Source: Baffinella frigidus (taxonomy: Eukaryota; Cryptophyceae; Cryptomonadales; Baffinellaceae). Taken from it: a stretch of DNA of 13,863 nt. Shown here piece by piece: positions 1-7,441 of the stretch. Made by a program: the position numbers and the translations under genes. Where the stretch lies: the NCBI GenBank assembly GCA_026770585.1, contig MU646526.1, positions 278,622-292,484 on the forward strand, in the 5' to 3' direction. Numbering within the stretch: the stretch's first letter is position 1; each line of letters begins with the position of its first letter. The notes under the pieces were generated by a model. It made no database searches, was not told the DNA's origin, and saw nothing but the letters and a program-made list of their open reading frames with translations.

Positions 1-23
1 GGCAAGCGCTTGTGGTTGTGTTT

Positions 24-80
24 CGGGTTTCGTTTTTTCAGTTTCGGGTTTCGGGTTTCGGGTTTATGGTTTCTGGTTTA
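24..80. repeat. Degenerate heptamer repeat (TTTCGGG type)
   Basis: About five to eight imperfect copies of a seven-base unit, TTTCGGG shading into TTTATGG and TTTCTGG. It is a variant of the TTTAGGG telomere-type unit found in long tracts elsewhere in the window. It is not a chromosome end, since unique sequence follows on both sides. Confidence 0.75.
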
Positions 81-170
81 ACCTCAACCCAACCTCAGAC
101 CAACCCCAAACCAAGCGTTGAGAAACTAGACAGCACCACCTCCGAAACCGTGCCCGTCGCAATCTCAAAG

Positions 171-298
171 GGAAACGTTTTAATTTAAAACCATTGGATT
201 CAATGAAAATTACTGCACGGATGCTTTAATATTACTAGTAAAACTCATTGTGTGTAGTAAATTTCATTGTCAGAAAGTTTTAAATTAGAACCGTTCCC
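171..298. repeat. Inverted-repeat element E, copy 1
   Basis: The outer arms (about 171-194 and 274-298) are imperfect reverse complements built around TTTTAATTTAAAAC. Inner arms at 201-218 and 250-269 pair as CAATGAAAATTACTGCAC with its near complement. No coding capacity. This looks like a small non-autonomous foldback element. Related inner cores occur at 441-509 and 9717-9789, and a single arm (GTGTAGTAATTTTCG) lies at 2398-2412. Confidence 0.75.
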
Positions 299-579
299 CT
301 ATCCCTTCAGTGACCAGTAGGCGCATACGCCCTACCGTAGGGCCCTAGGACCTGCCTAGGACCTCTTGGCCGTCAAATTTGGCGGCATGGGCACTTGAGG
401 GATAAAATCAGCTTGTTGAGGGTTGAGGACCTCGATGAGGCAGTGAAAATTACTACACGAATGCTTTAATATTACTAGTAAAACTCATTGTGTGTAGTAA
501 ATTTCATTGCCAGAAAGTTTTGAATTAGAACCGTTTCCCTATAAAATCAGGTTGTCGAGGGTTGAGGACCTCGATGAGG
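201..579. repeat. Tandem duplication of a 139-bp segment, one copy interrupted
   Basis: Unit 1 spans 201-440 and unit 2 spans 441-579. Unit 2 is 139 bp. Unit 1 is the same sequence with a few substitutions plus exactly 101 extra bases, which are the family A element at 303-401 and one extra AT. The lengths balance with no other indel (139 + 101 = 240). Each unit contains an element E core and a tail ending in GAGGACCTCGATGAGG. Confidence 0.9.
303..401 (+). mobile_element. Family A MITE-like element, copy A1
   Basis: A 99-bp element with imperfect terminal inverted repeats CCCTTCAGTG / CACTTGAGGG, flanked by AT on each side. Inside are GGCGCATACGCC, a CCCTACCGTAGGG palindrome and an AT-centred hairpin (GCCGTCAAATTTGGCGGC). 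The empty site is preserved at 531-550. No open reading frame, so it would depend on a transposase supplied elsewhere. Confidence 0.85.
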
Positions 580-639
580 GAGGCGAAGAAGCGCTGGTTG
601 TGCGATTGTGACACCGCGCCTGCGGGATGGCGAGAGGGT

Positions 640-830
640 GAGTGTGTGCGTGTGTGTGTGTGTGAGAGAGAGAGAGGGTGAGAGAGGGTGCGAGAGGGTG
701 CGAGGGAGGGAGGGAGAGAGGAAGGGAGGGAGAGAGAGAGAATGAGAAATAAGGAGAGAGAGTGAACGAGCGCTTCTACAAAGGGGCTGGCCAGGCCACG
801 CCTGCAGGATGAGAGAGAGAGAGTGTGAAT
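640..830. repeat. GT/GA simple repeats
   Basis: A (GT)n run at about 645-662 passes into (GA)n and GAGGG-rich sequence, with another (GA)n run near 810-820. Low-complexity purine-rich DNA. A long frame stays open across it on the - strand but encodes only Ser/Leu/His-rich low-complexity residues, so I do not call it a gene. Confidence 0.9.
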
Positions 831-1020
831 GAATGCTTTCAAGACAGGGATAAAGCAGCGTGCATCGATTGCATGGCCCGGACAGCCCCGCGACGTTTGA
901 CCAAAACCATCCGTCAACATTTGGTGCGGAAACGATGAGTCATCCAGGCGCAGGCAGACGCACACGAAGAGCCTTCGAGCGGACAGCATGGTAGCGACAA
1001 GGTCTAGCTCTTCCCCAGTT

Positions 1021-1144
1021 GATTTGGGCTCACCATCGATTCGCCCCCCCCAAAATTTTACGGGCAATTTTCATAGGGGGATGTCAAAATTTACCTGTGA
1101 AATTGGGGGGAGGGGCGAATTTATGGGGATTTTGGCTCACCATC
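1021..1144. repeat. Small inverted-repeat insert flanked by 17-bp direct repeats
   Basis: The sequence GATTTGGGCTCACCATC (1021-1037) recurs as GATTTTGGCTCACCATC (1128-1144) with one mismatch. Between them lies an imperfect inverted repeat: TTCGCCCCCCCCAAAATT on one side and AATTGGGGGGAGGGGCGAA on the other. This is compatible with a small insertion and target duplication, or with slippage. Confidence 0.5.
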
Positions 1145-1149
1145 ACCCC

Positions 1150-1370
1150 AAGTGGGACAGAGCTAGAAAACGCACAGATTGTGTGCCAGGACGATGCCGA
1201 ATTCTAGCATGAAGCTAATCGCCCCCGGATTTCCGGGGAAGAGTGGTCACGTTACAGGCGAAAGAATTTGCAATGTGTACCGGAATCGTTTAGATGGACC
1301 GCTTCCCTGAACACGCCGGTGGCTGCTAAGTGGTGTGTACGCGGAAAATCTGGAATTAATACAGGCGCGA
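1150..1370. other. Non-repetitive spacer, no gene recognised
   Basis: No convincing coding frame. The only structure seen is a perfect short hairpin at 1223-1238 (CCCCGGA / TCCGGGG). Confidence 0.5.
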
Positions 1371-1480
1371 GGATTAGTCAACAGGATTAGTCAACTGTTG
1401 ACTAATCGGGCGATCACCGGCGCCGGCGCCAGAAACCGTAGGCCGAGGGATCCTAGGACCAAAAAGTCTCGGCCTACGGT
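1371..1480. repeat. Two short hairpin elements
   Basis: GATTAGTCAAC occurs twice directly and once inverted at about 1373-1408, giving a perfect 23-bp palindrome around the central T. Next, ACCGTAGGCCGAG (about 1437) pairs with CTCGGCCTACGGT (about 1470). The second hairpin uses the CGTAGG/CCTAGG vocabulary shared with families A and C. Confidence 0.65.
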
Positions 1481-1517
1481 AGGAGGTCCTAGGCAATCCC
1501 GTAGGCCTAACTACCCC

Positions 1518-1604
1518 ACTCACACCCCAAACCCTAAACGCTGAACCCTAAACTCCGGGTTTAAACCCTGAACCCTAAACCTTAGTGTTTAGGGTTTGGT
1601 GTTT
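1518..1604. repeat. Telomere-type degenerate repeat tract
   Basis: Imperfect CCCTAAA units run into GTTTAGGGTTTGG units, so the tract changes orientation near 1558-1590. Interstitial, flanked by poly-T/C at about 1605-1620. Confidence 0.8.
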
Positions 1605-1924
1605 CTTTTTTTCTTTTTTTTAGCGTTGAGTGTTGAGCGGGGCGGGCACCGGCGCAGCGTCGGGCGGCGTGCAGGGCAAGCTGCTTCTCCACCGAAATTC
1701 CCCCAGAAGATATACTTGCGATACTTTAAAGTGTACCAAGTGTCCCAGCGATCTATGCACCCCCCGTAGGAAAACCCTAGGTCCCTAGGGATTTCCCTTC
1801 CGTAGGGTCCTACGGAATAAATATCCGACGCTCCCGGGCCCGAAATAAGCTGCTTCGGGTGGTCTTGTTCCTTAGTTTATGGTGTAGGGTTTGGAAGGGC
1901 ACCGGCACGGCGTCTGGCAGCCTG

Positions 1925-2329
1925 GAGGGCAAGCTGTTTTTCCAGCAGCTGTTTCCGCACCTTCCCCGCCGCAACCTGTTTCGGACATCGTGAGCCCCCC
2001 CCGCGCCTACACCGTGAGCCCTCTCTGGAATCGTTAACTTACATCGTGAGCCCTCTTTTGACGTATTAAGTGACATCGTGAGCCCTCGCGCGCCTACATC
2101 GCGAGCCCTTTCTGGACGTGTTGACATACATCGTGAGCCCTATATGGACGCATTATGTTACATCGTGAGCCCTATCTGGACGCGTTACCTTACATCGTGA
2201 GCCCTGTCTGGACGCGTTGACTTACATCGTGAGCCCTCTCTGGACGTATTAAGTGACATCGTGAGCCATCTCTGGACTCATTAAGTTGAGGGCAAGCTGC
2301 TGTTCCAGCAGCTGTTTCCGCACCTTCCA
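1925..2329. repeat. 32-bp minisatellite bracketed by 40-bp direct repeats
   Basis: About ten units beginning CATCGTGAGCCCT, roughly 32 bp each with two shortened ones, run from 1987 to 2287. Units differ mainly in the second half (TCTCTGGACGTATTAAGTGA and variants). Identical or near-identical blocks starting GAGGGCAAGCTG and ending GTTTCCGCACCTTCC lie immediately before (1925-1965) and after (2288-2327) the array. A third partial block is at 1673-1685. No protein-coding explanation; a - strand frame across it is incidental. Confidence 0.85.
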
Positions 2330-2643
2330 CTCGAGGCTAGAATTGGGACCATTTTAAAACAGTCATTATTTTACCAGTGAAGGGGAAAACAAGAATTGTG
2401 TAGTAATTTTCGCACAATTAGGGGCATGCTTGGTCACGTAGCTCAAGCTATAAATTTATAACTTGAGCTCAAATTATAACTTTATAACTTGAGCTCAAGT
2501 TATAACTTTATAACTTGAGCTACTTTATAATTTGAGCTCAAGTTATAAATTTATAGCTTGAGCTACGTGGCCAAGCATGCCCGTGACTGGTACTAAATTT
2601 AACAACCCCACATTTAAAATACCCCCGCTTCCAGCCTCGAGTG
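2328..2643. mobile_element. Nested inverted-repeat element
   Basis: The outermost 12 bp are perfect inverted repeats (CCACTCGAGGCT at 2328-2339, AGCCTCGAGTGG at 2632-2643). Nested inside is a second palindrome at 2422-2582 whose arms start GGGCATGCTTGG and are about 57 bp long. Its centre is built of tandem TATAACTTGAGCTCAAGT units. No reading frame. Probably one foldback element inserted into another. Confidence 0.8.
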
Positions 2644-2682
2644 GTTCCCCGCAGCAACCTGTTTTTGAAACGTGTTTCAACG

Positions 2683-2788
2683 TGTCGGCTAAGAGTGACA
2701 GAGTCTGAAATTGGATCTGTCGGTTAACAGTAACAGGATCTGGAATTAGATCTCTGTCGATTAACAGAACCAGGGTCTGAAACAAGAT
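2683..2788. repeat. Three-copy 35-bp tandem repeat
   Basis: Three diverged units start at 2683, 2718 and 2755, each TGTCGNNTAA followed by a CAG-rich stretch and TCTGRAAT. It directly abuts element B1. Confidence 0.65.
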
Positions 2789-2905
2789 TTGTAAAGCAAC
2801 TCGGTCCGGCACAAATCGTAAAATTCGGAAGCGTTGAAACTCCAATTCCTTTGTAACAGCCCTCGAGCTTTTAATATGTGTACCAGAAAGAGTTACTTTA
2901 CTAAA
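2788..2905. mobile_element. Family B inverted-repeat element, copy B1
   Basis: The left end TTTGTAAAGCAACTCG and right end GAGTTACTTTACTAAA are imperfect inverted repeats that continue inward through a GGTACAAAT-like block. The same ends, better preserved, define copy B2 at 10634-10792. No open frame. Confidence 0.7.
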
Positions 2906-2906
2906 G

Positions 2907-2946
2907 GGTTGTTTTCCGATCGTTTCTATTCGATCGGAAAACAACC
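2907..2946. repeat. Perfect 16-bp stem hairpin
   Basis: GGTTGTTTTCCGATCG and its exact complement flank an eight-base loop, followed by a T run. In bacteria this would resemble an intrinsic terminator. In this eukaryotic, gene-free context it is more likely a foldback remnant. An outer pair (ATTTTCCGATG near 2953, CATCGGAAAATAA near 3119) suggests a further nested inverted repeat. Confidence 0.7.
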
Positions 2947-2952
2947 TTTTTA

Positions 2953-3131
2953 TTTTCCGATGTCTTTTGCATGTGTCTTTCTATTATTTTTGTACCGCAG
3001 AGCCCCCCGATTTCGGGCGAATTCTCGTACAAATCCCCGAAAAACGGGAAACCTGCAATCACGAGTCAATCGTTTCCTTAAGAGACGATTCGTCCGCGGT
3101 AAAATCACTTGTAAAAGGCATCGGAAAATAA
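2953..3131. repeat. Inverted-repeat bounded segment
   Basis: TTATTTTCCGATGTCTTTTGC near 2950 pairs with the segment GTAAAAGGCATCGGAAAATAA near 3111-3131 with two mismatches. An internal imperfect hairpin surrounds CGTTTCCTTAAGAGACG. No credible gene. Confidence 0.5.
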
Positions 3132-3199
3132 GAATCTATTTTCAGATCCTGATTCTATGGAGTTGGCCTAGCCCAGAACGGGCTAAGAAGGGATTTTCG

Positions 3200-3826
3200 T
3201 CCCGACCATGACCGAATTTCCGTAACCTTATCCGTAGGAACCCTCCTATGTCCCTACGGTATTGCCTGCTGTAGGGTCCTAAGGATCATCACTTGTGGGT
3301 TATTCAGGAAACCCTTTTGTAGTCCGCTGTGCGGGACGCTCAGGATACCTCTGCGATAGAAAGGGCTGGGGTGTCGCCGGACGATACCCCCATGGTTCAA
3401 ACCCGGGAAGGCTTATTTCGATCAAGATGCTTGAATCGGGAGGGCTTGTGGCTGCGATCAAGGGAGCGGGCGCTGACCGCTGTGTCCGGGTTCGCAGATA
3501 GCTCCGTGTGTTGCTCCCCCAGCTCCCGCACCTCGTCCTGGTGTGGCCGGCGGGGGTAAGAAGTCGAGGGCGTGGCCGGTTCATGGAGAGAGAAAGAGCG
3601 AGGATACGAAAGACATGGGCCTCCGCCTGAACACTGTCCCGGCAGAACACGTCACCAGGTAGAACCTGGCAGCTTTTTGGTCGCTTAATTTCCGGGAGAG
3701 GCGGGGGCTGCCGCACGAGGCTGAACAGCGGGTCCATTTTCACAGAAGGGTTTGCGCTGACAGTGGCCTGGTTTCCAGCAGGGCGAGCATGGCGAGCAGG
3801 GAGAGGGTCCCCCGATGGAGCAGGAC
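3200..3826. other. GC-rich region with no confident gene
   Basis: Short CCGTAGG/CCTACGG palindromic fragments occur at about 3225-3290. A 196-codon frame is open on the - strand (3300-3890), but its composition (Pro, Arg, Ser rich) shows no family or domain I recognise. Overlapping frames are also open in other registers, as expected in GC-rich DNA. Confidence 0.35.
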
Positions 3827-3970
3827 TTAGCGGAGGCGCACCGAGATACTGAGGACAGCATCGACCGACAGGGCGCCGCCCTCGGGCCATATCGCGTGCA
3901 GCCCCGCTGCCGCCGCCTTGCTCGCCGCCACCGCCACAAACGCCACGATCGGAAGCGCCCCTTCCCGCAT
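3827..3970 (-). CDS. Small hydrophobic ORF or exon, unrecognised
   Basis: A 47-codon ATG-to-TAA frame whose first half is strongly hydrophobic and alanine rich (ALPIVAFVAVAASKAAAAGL), like a signal peptide or single membrane segment. It is followed by a short mixed tail ending SVRLR. An in-frame stop lies shortly upstream. It could be a stand-alone small protein, or an exon of a - strand gene continuing below 3827 (a GTGCGC donor-like site precedes the stop). No family recognised. Chance is possible given local GC content. Confidence 0.2.
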   Translation of the reverse strand: MREGALPIVAFVAVAASKAAAAGLHAIWPEGGALSVDAVLSISVRLR

Positions 3971-4125
3971 CTCAACGCCCAGCCACGATTTTCGTTATTT
4001 TGCAAAGCGTTCAGTCCTGGATGGTTTTTGAAGTTCTAAAGTGGTCGGCCTGTCGACTTTGGGGGAGTTTGCGCTCGCTTTTTTTTTTCGGTCACCGTCC
4101 ATCGCCACCCAGGACCCAGCCCTGG

Positions 4126-4771
4126 ATGCTGGGCGGCCGGATGTACCGCAAGCACTTTGATAGTCTTCGCCAGGGGTTTCTCGGGCACAAACACAGCGTG
4201 GAGGTTCGGATCACCCCCACGATCACCGAGGCCAAGTGTGACACGTGCGGGAAGGGCAACGCGGAAGGCGGAGGGTGTTCGATTTGCAAGGGCGTGACCT
4301 TGCCGGTGCTCGATGCCTCTTCTCCAGGGGGTTCGGAGCTATCGTCCGATCGGCACCCAGCCTTGCTCTCGCAGCTGTGCATGTACCGCAAGAAGTTTGC
4401 GGCTCTTCTCGAGCACAACCGCAGAATGGACGAGGCCAAGTGTGCCAAGTGCGGGCAGGGCAACGAGGAAGGGCTGGAAGATCTCAAGGCATTGCAATGT
4501 TGGATCTGCAAGACGGTGAGCTTCGGCAAGGAGTGAGTGTCCCGTCCCGAGAGCGTGTCCCGTCCTGAGAGCGTGCGCACACGGCGGGCCTGATGAACTT
4601 ACGACTGGCTTCCCGCCGAGCAGGTGCCAGACGGCGGCGTGGACGGAGCACACGAGGACGTCTCGGAAAGAGCAGATTATGGACAGGGTGAATCTCGCGC
4701 AGATTATGGACAGGGTGAGGCTTGCGTTCGATGCTGAAAACTGGGAAGGGGTGCTGGTGTACGAGGTCTGA
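4126..4771 (+). CDS. Two-exon gene, protein with duplicated CxxC...CxxC units
   Basis: Inferred exons are 4126-4532 and 4624-4771, giving 184 aa. Donor GTGAGTG and acceptor CCGAGCAG join in frame (phase 2), and the second exon stays open to TGA. The protein has two copies of a module. Each starts MYRK(H/K)F and leads to a four-cysteine motif: C38-x2-C41-x9-C51-x2-C54, then C106-x2-C109-x15-C125-x2-C128. This spacing suggests two zinc ribbons or treble-clef-like knuckles, hence a binding or scaffold role; no catalytic residues are seen. The C-terminal exon has a repeated QIMDRV segment and ends in an acidic VYEV tail. The start could be ATG 4126 or 4141. A T-rich tract at 4079-4089 followed by AG sites leaves open an upstream exon. 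The family is not recognised and function is unknown. Confidence 0.65.
4533..4623 (+). other. Intron of the zinc-motif gene
   Basis: A 91-bp inferred GT-AG intron. It begins GTGAGTGTCCCGTC and contains an 18-bp tandem repeat (GTGTCCCGTCYYGAGAGC twice). No direct repeat of exon sequence at its ends, unlike the ankyrin-gene introns. Supported by frame continuity only. Confidence 0.6.
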
Positions 4772-5037
4772 GGGGCAGTCCCGGTTGCGCTCCGAATCGA
4801 AGCGTTTGGGGTCTAGGGTTTGGGAGGGGACTAGAGGTCGGGGGAGACCAACGCACCGAGCGTTTCGAAGCGCACATGTCTCGCTCTGCACGCGTGCCCC
4901 TGCGAGGTCTATCCCACGATGGCAGGGCCTCGCCACGTTGAATAATTTATTGTTCTAATAACTTATTTAATTTATTAAATGTATTTTGTGATGACCCAGG
5001 ACCTGCCCGCATCACTCGGAGGACTCTCTTCCCTCGC
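4772..5037. other. Spacer downstream of the zinc-motif gene
   Basis: No gene seen. An AT-rich stretch at 4940-4990 (TAATAACTTATTTAATTTAT) stands out from the GC-rich surroundings and may hold the 3' end signals of the gene upstream, but no AATAAA-type signal is clear. Confidence 0.4.
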
Positions 5038-5039
5038 AT

Positions 5040-5137
5040 CCCTTAAGTAACCAGTAGGCGCATACGCCCTACAGTAGGGCCCTAGGACCTGCCTAAGGCT
5101 TCCACGGGCGATTATTCGCCCGTTGGGCACTTGAGGG
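5040..5137 (+). mobile_element. Family A element, copy A2
   Basis: A 98-bp copy with ends CCCTTAAGTA / CACTTGAGGG, flanked by AT. It carries the CGGGCGATTATTCGCCCG internal hairpin shared with A5, so A2 and A5 form one subfamily. Confidence 0.85.
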
Positions 5138-5141
5138 ATAT

Positions 5142-5240
5142 CCCTTAAGTGCCCAGGTGGTCAAATTTGACCACCAAGAGGTCCTAGGTAGGTCCTAGGG
5201 CCCTACGGTAGGGCGTATGTGCCTACTGGGCACTTCAGGG
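5142..5240 (-). mobile_element. Family A element, copy A3, opposite orientation
   Basis: A 99-bp copy abutting A2 through ATAT. It is inverted relative to A2 and carries the other subfamily's hairpin (GGTGGTCAAATTTGACCACC). Ends CCCTTAAGTG / CACTTCAGGG. Confidence 0.85.
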
Positions 5241-5291
5241 ATACACATTCTTGCGCACGACCTCAATGCGTCAGCACACGTGGCAGAGGAA

Positions 5292-5348
5292 ACCCTACAC
5301 CCTACACCCTACACCCTACACCCTACACCCTACACCCTACACCTTACA
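5292..5348. repeat. CCCTACA heptamer array
   Basis: Eight near-perfect consecutive copies of CCCTACA (the last drifting to CCTTACA), a homogenised variant of the CCCTAAA telomere-type unit. Confidence 0.9.
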
Positions 5349-5358
5349 CCAGACACAG

Positions 5359-5469
5359 GGGTTGCTCGCAAAAAGAGACACGCCCCGTCTCTAGTCGGGT
5401 CGTAGACTTCGAGGCGCAGGCCTACCGTAGGGCCCTAGGGCGGTGCGTGTCTTGATTTTTGAGCAACCC
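5359..5469. mobile_element. Inverted-repeat element related to family C
   Basis: GGGTTGCTCGCAAAAAGAGA and its near complement form the two ends. The centre contains CCTACCGTAGGGCCCTAGGG, and GGCGGTGCGTGTC lies next to the right arm. The layout matches family C (palindromic centre, GGCGG box, gapped arms), but the terminal sequence differs. Likely a sister family. Confidence 0.65.
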
Positions 5470-6013
5470 GCGTAGCGTCGTACCTTCTGTACATGTGCCT
5501 TCCTACGAAGCAGGGAGTTCGTGACTTGCGTAAAACGTTAAGGGTCAGGGGGGCGGTCGCTCTGACTCTCGCAGGTCCAGAGGAGACGTGTGCGCCCAGT
5601 CATGTTAGCAAACCAGTTGCACTTAGGTCACGAGTGGGTCCTCCGGTAAGTCTATTCCCAGGAGCCTATGCCCCCCAAAGCGTGTGCCCTTATTTACGAG
5701 CCCTGGGCATGCCTCGCCTGCAATCTCGCCAAGTGGGATCGTGCTGGGTGAGATCTCTGCACCTCCACCGAGGCTGTGTCCGAGTAGGGGCGCCGAGAGA
5801 GGTCATGCGCACTCCACTTCAATGCCAGCCAGAATCTTTTACCTCAAGTCAACCAAGCTGATCCTCGGCAGTTGGTGGCCATTTCGTTGAGATGGACCGG
5901 CTCTGGGAGCCGGTATTTGACTTAAGGCTGTGATTTTCAGGGTGAGTTGACTTAGGCGAAATGTTCTGGCTCAGAGTTCACTTGTTTTTTTCGAAACGCG
6001 GAAGCAGGGGTCC
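5470..6013. other. Region without a confident gene
   Basis: A 122-codon + strand frame (5493-5861) is open but shows no recognisable domain, and other frames are open too. Structures present are a perfect hairpin ACCGGCTC / GAGCCGGT near 5890-5910, and an inverted CAAGTCAAC / GTTGACTT pair spanning about 5845-5953. Confidence 0.35.
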
Positions 6014-6266
6014 TACAGGGGTTACCCGCGTGAAACGAAACACCGCCTCCCACTTAGCAGGCACCGTGGTCTTCACGGATACAGTCCATCGAAACTATTT
6101 CTACTAGAATCTTATCCACTGCCCTCTAATAACCTGACCGGAATTTCACCTTGAATTCAGGGCGAACAGGTCCTCGGTCGCTGCTAGGTGGAGGGTGGTC
6201 TTTGGCTCCTAGGAATAACCGTAGGATCCTAGGGCGGTGCGTGTCCTTACTCGCGAGTAACCCCTA
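6014..6266. mobile_element. Long diverged family C-like element
   Basis: The left arm AGGGGTTACCCGCG (6017-6030) pairs with CGCGAGTAACCCCT (6252-6265). Inward of the arms the two halves share CACCGCC / GGCGGTGCGTGTC and CCTAGG boxes. It is about twice the usual length, so it may contain an insertion. Confidence 0.55.
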
Positions 6267-6329
6267 AAGGGTATCTCGAACACAAGAACCCGCAGCAGCC
6301 TGCAGAGGGCCTATCCTTAGAACCTGCGG

Positions 6330-6540
6330 TGGACCGAGGAGGCGCCCCCCCCCCCCCCCAGGACCACCGTAGGGCTATCCCTTAAGTGGCCAGGCCCCCA
6401 AATTTGCGGACCAAGAGGTCCTAGGCAGGTCCTAGGGCCCTACGGTAGGGCGTATGCGCCTACTGGCCACTTGAGGGATAGGTAGGCCTACGGTAGGGTC
6501 CTAAAGGGGTGCGCCTCCTTGTGAGCGAGGTACCCCTGTA
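6330..6540. mobile_element. Family C element split by family A copy A4
   Basis: The left half ends AGGACCACCGTAGGGCT just before A4. The right half, starting GGCCTACGGTAGGGTCC after A4 and ending GAGCGAGGTACCCCTGTA, completes the family C pattern seen intact at 7696-7824. The left arm contains a run of about 17 Cs (6343-6359), and its outermost end is degenerate. Confidence 0.6.
6379..6477 (-). mobile_element. Family A element, copy A4
   Basis: A 99-bp copy with ends CCCTTAAGTG / CACTTGAGGG between two AT dinucleotides, inserted inside a family C element. Confidence 0.85.
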
Positions 6541-6610
6541 CTCGAAATGTAGGATACGCCCCGTCCCTAGGGAGACCATAGGGAGGCATATGAAGGCTGG
6601 TGCCATTCTC

Positions 6611-6643
6611 TGAGTCGAGGCTCAGGACTATGAGTCGAGGCTC
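6611..6643. repeat. GAGTCGAGGCTCA direct repeat
   Basis: Two exact 13-bp copies separated by a few bases. Each is itself an imperfect palindrome. Confidence 0.7.
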
Positions 6644-6690
6644 ACAACCTAGCTACTTAGGCTACGATCCTTCTGCATCGAGGGGCCTGT

Positions 6691-6787
6691 TGTGATCCGA
6701 AAGGAAGCATGGCCTCTTCTGCAGGATAAGTTCCGGTGTCCGCCCATGGTGGGAGTTAAAAGAACCTAAAGGACCTACGAAAGGACC
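6691..6787 (+). repeat. Dispersed repeat D, copy D1
   Basis: TGTGATCCGAAAGGAAGCAT through AAAAGAACCTAAAGGACC closely matches the reverse complement of 9122-9230 (inside the WD40 gene) and is related to 13137-13253. No frame is conserved between copies: D1 carries an extra base relative to D2 near GGCCTCTTCTGCAGG. It behaves as a repeat, not as an exon. Confidence 0.7.
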
Positions 6788-6941
6788 CTAGGGCGGTACG
6801 TGTTCTTAATTTCGGTGCATAAATGGCGGTCGTGTTGGTAGTAATAAAGGTCTCTCGCATCTCAAGTAACCCTTATATTGGAGATGTCCCTGCAACACGA
6901 ACGACGGGAACCCATCGACCAGTCTCATAACCACCAGTTTT

Positions 6942-7002
6942 AAGTTTCCAGTAGGAAGTTCAAGTTTCAAAGTATCACTTAAGTTTCAAGTTTCAAGTAA
7001 GC
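6942..7002. repeat. AAGTTTC-type degenerate heptamers
   Basis: Several imperfect copies of TTTCAAG / AAGTTTC, again with seven-base periodicity. Confidence 0.6.
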
Positions 7003-7062
7003 GTAAGGCACCGCCCCTAGGGTGGTCCTGTGCTTCTACTGTAGCACGCCGCGGCCGTACAG

Positions 7063-7138
7063 TACAGGGGTACCTCGCTCATAAAGAGGCATAGGCCTAC
7101 TGTAGGGTCCTAGGGGGGTGCGCCTCGTTTTGAGCGAG
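7063..7138. mobile_element. Internally deleted family C copy
   Basis: The left end TACAGGGGTACCTCGCTCAT is intact. The poly-C and left CCTAGG blocks are missing. The right half keeps TACTGTAGGGTCCTAGGGGG and stops at TGAGCGAG without the terminal GTACCCCTG. Confidence 0.7.
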
Positions 7139-7343
7139 AAATCCGGCTTTAATATTATGTAAAGCCAATTTCCGTCTTAATCCCCCCTATGAATTCTCTT
7201 CCAGGACCAGTGCCTCTTAAGCCCGGAACCTTTCTAGGGGCGGTGCGTCTTCCCACACGACTCGAGGCACCCCTGGAGGGAGACATGGGAGCGAGAGAGA
7301 GGGCCCACTCGTCCAGCTTGGAGGGGTTCCCCATACAGATTAT
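7139..7343. other. Short spacer, no gene recognised
   Basis: A 66-codon + strand frame is open but has no recognisable features. A partial CTAGGGGCGGTGCGTCTTC box recalls the family C right half. Confidence 0.35.
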
Positions 7344-7441
7344 CCCTCAAGTGACCAGTAGGCTCATACGCCCTACCGTAGGGCCCTAGGACCTGCCTAG
7401 GGCTTCCACGGGCGATTATTCGCCCGTTGGTCACTTGAGGG
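7344..7441 (+). mobile_element. Family A element, copy A5
   Basis: A 98-bp copy with ends CCCTCAAGTG / CACTTGAGGG between AT dinucleotides. It has the CGGGCGATTATTCGCCCG hairpin, nearly identical to A2. Confidence 0.85.

Noticed and set aside
525-1067. 180-codon - strand open frame
   Set aside because: It runs through GA/GT simple repeats and encodes low-complexity Ser/Leu/His stretches; no domain, no codon pattern of a gene.
1810-2127. - strand frame across the 32-bp minisatellite
   Set aside because: The frame is a by-product of the tandem repeat, and units of unequal length break any repeat peptide.
1987-2287. CRISPR array
   Set aside because: Units are contiguous and diverge along their second half without unique spacers of constant length; no cas genes, and the genome is eukaryotic.
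2907-2955. Intrinsic (rho-independent) terminator
   Set aside because: The stem and T run look right, but the window is eukaryotic and no gene precedes it; an inverted-repeat remnant is more likely.
3340-3425. tRNA-like B box (GGTTCAAACCC) near 3394
   Set aside because: No matching acceptor stem, D arm or anticodon arm could be folded around it on the + strand.
5493-5861. 122-codon + strand frame
   Set aside because: No recognisable domain, and other frames are open over the same interval; not distinguishable from chance.
7234-7434. - strand frame including family A copy A5
   Set aside because: Half of it is mobile-element sequence and the rest has no protein features.
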